DNA from: Paractinoplanes deccanensis
GTDB lineage: Bacteria > Actinomycetota > Actinomycetes > Mycobacteriales > Micromonosporaceae
NCBI RefSeq assembly: GCF_016862115.1
Contig: NZ_BOMI01000043.1
Coordinates: 1-63,550, forward strand
Reading direction: 5' to 3'
Length of the DNA: 63,550 nucleotides
The notes under the pieces are model-generated. The model made no database searches. It saw only the letters and a program-made list of their open reading frames with translations, and was not told where the DNA came from. Positions 58,661-63,550 of the stretch are shown here, piece after piece; the first letter of the stretch is position 1; each line of letters starts with the position of its first letter. Made by a program: the position numbers and the translations under genes.

Positions 58661-60583
58661 CTACGCCTGCGAATAGCCCGTGCCCTTGCGGGCGGCCGGC
58701 GGCGGCAGCGTGGGCTCGGCGGTCGTGGGCTTGGGGTCGGGCGCGCCGACCTTCTTCTGGGGTGTGCCGTTCCTGCGGGGCGGGCGGTTCCGTTTCGTTC
58801 CGCCGCCCTGGCCGTGCGACTTCTCGGCGGCCACGGCCTCGGCCTGGTCGGTGTCGCGGCGGTCCTCGGCGGGGGCGCGGTCGTGGCGGCTCGCGGGGGC
58901 GCTGCCCAGCACCTCGGCGCGGCACTTCTTGTCGTTCAGGGTGAAGGACAAGGGCAACGGGTTGTAGTCGCGATATTCGCCACGTAGCGTGAAGCTTTGC
59001 AGCTTGCCGCTACCGCGCGCGGTGACCCGCTTGCCCTTCTGCGTGACGGCCTTCGGCGCGCTGGTGAGCCGCTGACTGCCCGGGTACGAGAACTGCACCC
59101 GCCACTGCGAGCGCGCGAGCTCGTCGCCGGTCGCCACGGTCAGGCGAGCCTCGTACGAGCTGCCTGTGTCGTGCTTGAGCTGGTAGCGGACCGCGCAGCT
59201 GAGGATCTGCGGGCTGGCCGCGACGACTCCGGCGCCGGCCGCCTGGGCCTTTTCGACCTCGGGGGTGTCCCGGGTGGTCGCCCAGCTGACCCCGGCCGCC
59301 GCGAGGACCGCGAGCGTGGCCACGCCGGCCCGGACGCGGTGGCCGCCGAGCACGTCCGCGGGCCGCGGGCCGCCACCGGCGAACAGGCCGTCGCCCAGCG
59401 GGCGGGGATGCCGCCGGAGAGCCGCGCCGATCTTGAGGCCGACGCGCACGCGCAGCACCTTCGCGGGGAGCCGGGGGCCGGGACCGCCGCCGGGCAGCCC
59501 GAGATAGGCGAGCAACGACCGTCCGAGGCCGGCACGTGGCGCCGCAGCCGGGACGTCGGGGACCGGGGCCTCGCGTGCCGGCTCGATCGGACCGGTCGGC
59601 CCCAGCCCGTCGGCGCCGGCCTTGACCGCTGCGCCGGCCGGCTCCGGGCGCGCTGTGGGAACGGCGGCGGCTGCACCCCGTACCGTCTCGGGAGCGTCGG
59701 AAGCGCGCTGCGGGAGTTGCGGGATGGTCGGCTGAAGGCCGACCGTGGCGGCCAGGGCGTGGGCCACCTCCGCGGCGGCGGGGCGGTCCTCGGGATCCTT
59801 GGACAGGCAGCGCATGCAGAGCTCGGCCACGGCCGGCGGCATGTCCGGCGGCTCGGGCAGCGGCTCCGGATCGGCGTACAGGTGGGCGCGCAGGGCGTCG
59901 GCGGTGGTCTCCGCCGGCCAGGGCAGGCGGCCGGTGAGCGAGCGGTAGAGCAGCAGCCCGAGCGCGTAGACGTCGGTGGCCGCGGAGACCTGGGAGCCGC
60001 CGAGCCGTTCCGGTGCCAGGTAGGCGGGCGTGCCGAGCAGGCTGCCGTCGGGTGCGGCGTCGCGCTGGCCGACGATCGCCGAGATGCCGAAGTCGACCAC
60101 CTTGGCGCCCGCGCCGGTCACCATCACGTTCGCCGGGGTGACGTCGCGGTGCACCACCCCGCGCGCGTGCGCCGTGGCCAGCGCCGACGCCACCTCGACG
60201 GCGACGCCGACCGCCTCCCGCCACTCCAGCGGGCCCTGCCGGGCGATCCGCGCCGCGACCGACTCGCCGTCGTTCAACTCCATCACGACGTACGGAACGG
60301 CCACCTGATCGCCGAACGGGGCCTCGCCGAAGTCGTAGATGCCGGTGATGTGCGGATGGCACAACCGGGCGGCCGCGAGCGCCTCCTGCCGCAGCCGGTC
60401 GCGGAACGTCTGATCCTCGGAGATCTTGGGCGACAGCACCTTGACCGCGACCGGCCGCCCGAGCGTCTCGTCGAAGCCGCGCCACACCTCGGACATGCCG
60501 CCGCTGCCGAGCTTCTCGACGAGGCGATACCGCCCGGCGATACGAAGCGAATCGTCCTGTCCGTTTCGCTCCGTCCGCCCCAT
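58661..60583 (-). CDS. Membrane-anchored serine/threonine protein kinase
   Basis: A 640-residue protein. The kinase domain (about 12-280) has G-S-G-G-M-S-E-V-W, the ATP Lys in V-A-V-K-V-L-S, the catalytic loop H-R-D-V-T-P-A-N-V-M-V and D-F-G-I-S-A-I. The loop has Thr in place of the usual Lys after H-R-D, a change also met in other actinomycete kinases. A Pro/Ala-rich linker follows, then one transmembrane helix (about 420-440) and an outside domain with beta strands and a basic, Pro-rich tail. It probably senses an outside cue and phosphorylates cytoplasmic targets. It runs convergently against the polyamine-synthase-like gene. Confidence 0.93.
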   Translation of the reverse strand: MGRTERNGQDDSLRIAGRYRLVEKLGSGGMSEVWRGFDETLGRPVAVKVLSPKISEDQTFRDRLRQEALAAARLCHPHITGIYDFGEAPFGDQVAVPYVVMELNDGESVAARIARQGPLEWREAVGVAVEVASALATAHARGVVHRDVTPANVMVTGAGAKVVDFGISAIVGQRDAAPDGSLLGTPAYLAPERLGGSQVSAATDVYALGLLLYRSLTGRLPWPAETTADALRAHLYADPEPLPEPPDMPPAVAELCMRCLSKDPEDRPAAAEVAHALAATVGLQPTIPQLPQRASDAPETVRGAAAAVPTARPEPAGAAVKAGADGLGPTGPIEPAREAPVPDVPAAAPRAGLGRSLLAYLGLPGGGPGPRLPAKVLRVRVGLKIGAALRRHPRPLGDGLFAGGGPRPADVLGGHRVRAGVATLAVLAAAGVSWATTRDTPEVEKAQAAGAGVVAASPQILSCAVRYQLKHDTGSSYEARLTVATGDELARSQWRVQFSYPGSQRLTSAPKAVTQKGKRVTARGSGKLQSFTLRGEYRDYNPLPLSFTLNDKKCRAEVLGSAPASRHDRAPAEDRRDTDQAEAVAAEKSHGQGGGTKRNRPPRRNGTPQKKVGAPDPKPTTAEPTLPPPAARKGTGYSQA

Positions 60584-60693
60584 GTGCCGATTGTGACCCG
60601 AGGGGCGGCCCGCCCGATGCCCGTCCGGCGAAACCGGTGTCCGTCGTCCCGGAATGCCGGATTCGGGGCCTGCGCCGGGCCGGGGCCGGCGGT

Positions 60694-60863
60694 TACCGTG
60701 AGGCGTCCGATGTCCCGGCTTCCGGAGGGCTCAGATGCGACTCACCACCGTGACGGTCCCCGCCCCGCCGCGAGGACCCGCGACCGCCCGCTAGGCGCCG
60801 CGCCGTCACCTCCTCGCCGCGGGGCGGTCCTCGTGACCGTTTCCCATCGCCCGAGGAGTACCT
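60694..60863 (+). promoter_or_regulatory. Possible translation attenuator of the MFS exporter
   Basis: The 270-bp gap before the exporter holds a -10-like TACCGT, the leader frame and three pairing segments. In one fold CTCCTCG masks the exporter ribosome site; in the other the leader's GTGACGG pairs upstream and frees it. No folding was computed. Confidence 0.6.
60735..60794 (+). CDS. Leader peptide before the MFS exporter gene
   Basis: A 19-codon frame (M-R-L-T-T-V-T-V-P-A-P-P-R-G-P and four more, then TAG) with a strong G-G-A-G-G-G site five bases before its ATG and a TACCGT box at 60694-60699. Its GTGACGG (60750-60756) can pair with CCGTCAC (60803-60809); the latter's GTCAC can pair with GTGAC at 60833-60837, and CTCCTCG (60810-60816) with the exporter's CGAGGAG (60852-60858). 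This is the layout of drug-inducible translation attenuators. The peptide's Pro-rich run suits ribosome stalling. Confidence 0.75.
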   Translation: MRLTTVTVPAPPRGPATAR

Positions 60864-62060
60864 TTGCGTGCCCTTTTCGCCGCGCCGCTCGGCGCGGACT
60901 TCTGGAAGCTCTGGACGTCGTCCGCCGTCACCAACCTCGGCGACGGCATCACCATGGTGGCCGGCCCGCTGCTCGTCGCCTCGATCACCGGCGACCCGGC
61001 CGCGGTGGCCGGCGCCGTCTTCGCGCAACAGCTGCCGTGGCTGCTCTTCGCCCTGGCCGGCGGCGCGTGGGCGGACCGCCTCGACCGGCGCAAACTGGTC
61101 GTCGCCGTCAACCTCGCGCGGGCCGTGGCCCTGTGCGCCCTCGCGCTCGCGGTGGCGGGCGGCGCTGCCTCCGTACCCCTGATCTATGCGGTGTTCTTCC
61201 TGCTCGGCACCGGCGAGACGCTGGCCGACACCGCCTCGTCCGCCTTCGTCCCGGCCCTCGTGGCACCCGACCGGCGGCCCACCGCGAACTCCCTGCTGTA
61301 CGCGACCTTCAACGTCGTCAACCAGTTCGCCGCGAAGCCGCTGGGCGCCTGGCTCTTCGTGATCGCCGCGGCCGTCCCGTTCGGCGTCAACGCCCTGACC
61401 TTCGCCCTCTCCGCGGCCCTGGTGGCGGCCATCCGCTCGGTGCCGCCGCCGGAGAAGCGCCCACCGTCGCGGCTGCGCACCGACATCGCCGAGGGCATCC
61501 GCTGGCTGTCCCGCCACCGCGGGCTGCGCACGCTGGCCCTGACGATGGCCGTCGGCAACATCGTCTTCTGCGCCGCCTTCGCCGTCTTCGTGCTCTACGC
61601 CGATCAGCGTCTGGGCCTGACCGAGATCGGGTACGGCGTGCTGCTGATCGCCTTCGCGCTGGGCGGCCTGCTCGGCACCCTGGCCGCGCCCCCGCTGATC
61701 CGCCGGCTCGGCTCGTCGACGCTGCTGCGCGCCGGCCTGCTGATCGAGGTGGCCCTGCACGCCACGCTGGCCCTGACCCGCGAGCCCGCGATCGCCGCGC
61801 TGATGATCGTCGTCTTCGGCGCGCACACCACCGTCTGGGGCGTCGTGGTCACCACCATCCGCCAGCGCGACGTCCCGTCCTCGATGTTCGCCCGGGTCAC
61901 CAGCGTGTACGCCTTCCTCGAGCTCGGCGGCGCGGCCCTCGGCTCCCTCCTGGGCGGCGCGACAGCCTCCGCGTACGGCCTGGTGGCGACCTACTGGACG
62001 GCGGCAGCCGCGATGGCCGTCGTCGCACTCGCCGCGTGGCGCCCCGTCGCCGCGCTATAG
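60864..62060 (+). CDS. MFS exporter, DHA3/EntS-Mef-like
   Basis: A 398-residue transporter with a TTG start and a G-A-G-G-A-G site five bases before it. Twelve helices. The start F-W-K-L-W-T-S-S-A-V-T-N-L-G-D-G-I and the loop A-D-R-L-D-R-R-K-L-V match the DHA3/MFS_3 group, which includes the EntS enterobactin exporter and macrolide efflux Mef proteins. It should export a drug or a siderophore. The leader peptide and ribosome-site masking region upstream suggest inducible expression. It is followed after nine bases by an SDR gene. Confidence 0.9.
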   Translation: MRALFAAPLGADFWKLWTSSAVTNLGDGITMVAGPLLVASITGDPAAVAGAVFAQQLPWLLFALAGGAWADRLDRRKLVVAVNLARAVALCALALAVAGGAASVPLIYAVFFLLGTGETLADTASSAFVPALVAPDRRPTANSLLYATFNVVNQFAAKPLGAWLFVIAAAVPFGVNALTFALSAALVAAIRSVPPPEKRPPSRLRTDIAEGIRWLSRHRGLRTLALTMAVGNIVFCAAFAVFVLYADQRLGLTEIGYGVLLIAFALGGLLGTLAAPPLIRRLGSSTLLRAGLLIEVALHATLALTREPAIAALMIVVFGAHTTVWGVVVTTIRQRDVPSSMFARVTSVYAFLELGGAALGSLLGGATASAYGLVATYWTAAAAMAVVALAAWRPVAAL

Positions 62061-62069
62061 GGTCGGGGC

Positions 62070-62795
62070 ATGTCGAGGCTTGCGGTGGTCAGCGGCGGCG
62101 GTACAGGCATCGGCCGGGCCACGGCCGGCATGCTCGCCGGCGAGGGATACGACGTGATCGTCGTGGGCCGGCGGGCGGAGGTGCTCGCCGAGGCCGTCGA
62201 CTGGATCGGGCCGCAAGCCTCCGCCGTGACCGCCGACGTCTCCGACCCGGCGCAGATCTCCGCGGTGGTCGACGCCGTCGGCGACCGCCCACTGGACGTC
62301 CTCGTGAACAACGCCGGCGCCTACATCCCGGGCGGCGGCGCCAAGCTCGACGAGGTGGCCGCCCACTGGCGCGCCAACTTCGAGTCGAACGTCCTCACCG
62401 CGGTCCTGCTGACGACGGCGCTGCTGCCCACCCTGCGCCGGCCGGGCGGCCGCATCATCCTGACCAGCTCGATCGCGGCCCAGCGGGGTGGCGGCGGCCC
62501 CTATTCGGCGGCGAAGGCGGCCCTGCACGGCTACGTCCTCGACCTGGCCACCGAGCTGGGCGAGAACGGCATCACCGCGAACGTGATCGCGCCCGGCTAC
62601 GTGGCCGACAGCGAGTTCTTCGCCGGCCGGATGACGCCCGAGGGCCACGCGAAGCGGGTCGGGGTCACGCTGCTCAAGCGGGCCGGGGAGCCGGACGACA
62701 TCGCTGAGGCTGTTCGGTGGCTGGCGGGACCGGGTGGCCGCTACGTCACCGGCCAGATCATCAATGTGAATGGGGGGTCTGTGCTGGGGCGATGA
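62070..62795 (+). CDS. Short-chain dehydrogenase/reductase (SDR)
   Basis: A 241-residue enzyme. Cofactor loop V-S-G-G-G-T-G-I-G-R near 8-17, R-R-A strand end suggesting NADP preference, N-N-A-G near 82, catalytic Ser in T-S-S-I-A-A-Q and P-Y-S-A-A-K. The family is broad (FabG-like); substrate unknown. It follows the exporter gene at nine bases, so the two may form an operon, with the SDR making or detoxifying the exported compound. Confidence 0.9.
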   Translation: MSRLAVVSGGGTGIGRATAGMLAGEGYDVIVVGRRAEVLAEAVDWIGPQASAVTADVSDPAQISAVVDAVGDRPLDVLVNNAGAYIPGGGAKLDEVAAHWRANFESNVLTAVLLTTALLPTLRRPGGRIILTSSIAAQRGGGGPYSAAKAALHGYVLDLATELGENGITANVIAPGYVADSEFFAGRMTPEGHAKRVGVTLLKRAGEPDDIAEAVRWLAGPGGRYVTGQIINVNGGSVLGR

Positions 62796-62822
62796 TGCCC
62801 TCTCCCGGCCCTTTCGCGCCGA

Positions 62823-63224
62823 TCAGATCGGTCTGCCGCCGGTGAAGCGGCCCTCGCCGTCGCGGTTCGGGCGGAACCGCAGACCCGACCAGCGCTCATC
62901 GATGGCGACCTGACCGCACGGCCGCATGTCGAAGTCGGCGACGATCGGCCACAGGCTGTCGCGGTTGATATCGGCCATGTTGCCCTTGGGATAGGCCACC
63001 CAGAACGCCGCCGGCTTCGCCAGATCGGCCGCATGCTGCCGAAGCCGCTCCCGCGCCCCCGCCGCGTCCTCGACGAAGAGCACCGCCGTGCTCGCCGCGG
63101 CCAGAACGTCAACCTCCCGCACGCCGTCCGGCATCGGCGCAAGCAGGGGCAGATTCGCAGGATCCGACAGCCAGACGGTGGTATGCGGCTTGATCAGCAG
63201 CTTCTCGGCGATGGTCTTCGGCAT
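62823..63224 (-). CDS. Conserved small protein of unknown function
   Basis: A 133-residue soluble protein from the ATG at 63224. It opens M-P-K-T-I-A-E-K-L-L-I-K-P-H-T-T-V-W-L-S-D-P-A, has G-A-R-E-R-L-R-Q-H-A-A-D-L and A-F-W-V-A-Y-P-K-G, then D-F-D-M-R-P-C-G and a closing W-S-G-L-R-F-R-P-N. This shape recalls DUF3052-like actinobacterial proteins, from memory, of unknown role. G-G-A-G-G is one base before the ATG, so the true start may lie upstream; the 300-base extension is a repeat array and not credible as coding. Confidence 0.65.
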   Translation of the reverse strand: MPKTIAEKLLIKPHTTVWLSDPANLPLLAPMPDGVREVDVLAAASTAVLFVEDAAGARERLRQHAADLAKPAAFWVAYPKGNMADINRDSLWPIVADFDMRPCGQVAIDERWSGLRFRPNRDGEGRFTGGRPI

Positions 63225-63309
63225 GCCTCCGAGCCTGTCACTGTCGTCCTCCTCGCCGTGCGGGAACGGTGCTCCCCGTTCGTAGAGCTCGTCCGGCGTG
63301 GGTGCCTGT

Positions 63310-63550
63310 TGAGCTTGCCGCCCCTCGAAGCGGCCTGCCTGCGGAGCCCATGTCCGGAAGCGGCCTGCCTGCGGAGCCCGCCCCTCGATGAGGCTCGCCT
63401 GCGGAGCCCTCGCCCCCCTCGCTTGCGGAGTCCTCGCCTCCCCTCGCTTGCGGAGTCCTCGCCTCCCCTCGCTTGCGGAGCCCTCGCCCCCCTCGCTTGC
63501 GGAGCCCTCGCCTCCCGAGCGACCCACCTGCGGAGCCCACCCCTCGATGA
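63310..63550. repeat. Tandem repeat array at the window end
   Basis: Four units of 25, 25, 24 and about 25 bp (start 63417, 63442, 63467, 63491) share CCTCGCTTGCGGAG; another set with CCTGCGGAGCCC lies at about 63330-63410 and 63527-63540. Unit lengths are not multiples of three, so reading frames across it are not conserved. The array may continue beyond the window. Confidence 0.85.

Noticed and set aside
58997..62707. Very long open frame of 1236 codons across the kinase and exporter genes
   Set aside because: It runs antisense to the Ser/Thr kinase gene and in a shifted frame over the exporter; composition is Arg/Gly/Pro noise typical of GC-rich shadow frames.
63225..63527. N-terminal extension of the 62823 gene
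   Set aside because: It is a 24-25-bp tandem repeat, whose length breaks codon phase, and no family sequence precedes M-P-K-T.

Overview
The window is very GC-rich, uses many GTG (and one TTG) starts, has several genes with a TANNNT box only a few bases before the start codon (leaderless transcripts), and carries actinobacterial hallmarks: an Rpf-LysM gene under a c-di-AMP riboswitch, EspC/WXG-type ESX substrates, DUF3040, an IdeR/DtxR box and a Pro/Ala-rich serine/threonine kinase. I infer a chromosomal segment of a filamentous actinomycete, probably Micromonosporaceae (Actinoplanes-like). No rRNA, tRNA, insertion sequence, CRISPR array or replication origin was seen. Layout: 0-2.1 kb, an AIPR phage-defence protein with a nuclease-like N-terminus; 2.4-3.5 kb, a secreted GH19 chitinase; 3.5-7.8 kb, a polymorphic-toxin and immunity island (SitI3-like immunity gene, an orphan immunity-like gene, an unnamed two-gene module, and a YbaB-EspC-WXG toxin-immunity operon); 7.8-11.7 kb, a siderophore ABC importer with an IdeR-type box; 11.7-17 kb, an FtsX-type ABC exporter with a NarL-type two-component system; 17-19.5 kb, DedA and CopC membrane/copper genes; 19.5-21 kb, a second copy of the unnamed two-gene module; 21-35 kb, efflux pumps, regulators, redox enzymes, Hsp20 under a CIRCE element, and Rpf. 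From 34.6 to 45 kb follow DNA-repair-like, glycosyltransferase and mannosyltransferase-like genes, a DAHP synthase with an aromatic attenuator, and an OmpR-type two-component system. From 45 to 51 kb lie a glycosidase-like protein, TPR and Smr proteins and a membrane M28 peptidase. From 50.8 to 56 kb runs a tightly overlapping signalling operon (REC-PP2C phosphatase, CHASE3 kinase, REC, inositol-phosphatase-like, SDR). The last part holds a coiled-coil peptidase-like protein, a spermidine-synthase-like membrane protein, a Ser/Thr kinase, and an MFS exporter behind a leader peptide. The most interesting observations are: (1) a two-gene, 4-bp-overlapping module of a disordered-N-terminus protein plus an 'M-x-Y-G' partner, present twice in diverged form (4277-5349 and 19563-21010), which I read as an unnamed toxin/immunity or related conflict system; (2) an attenuator before the DAHP synthase gene, with a leaderless 20-residue leader peptide containing R-W-Y-S-W-F, overlapping alternative helices and a terminator; (3) a 19-codon leader peptide before an MFS exporter, with competing helices that can mask its ribosome binding site; (4) a CIRCE element between hsp20 and an MFS gene; and (5) many short tandem repeats (25, 32, 37 and 51 bp) next to gene ends. 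Functions are inferred by reading motifs only; no database search was possible.
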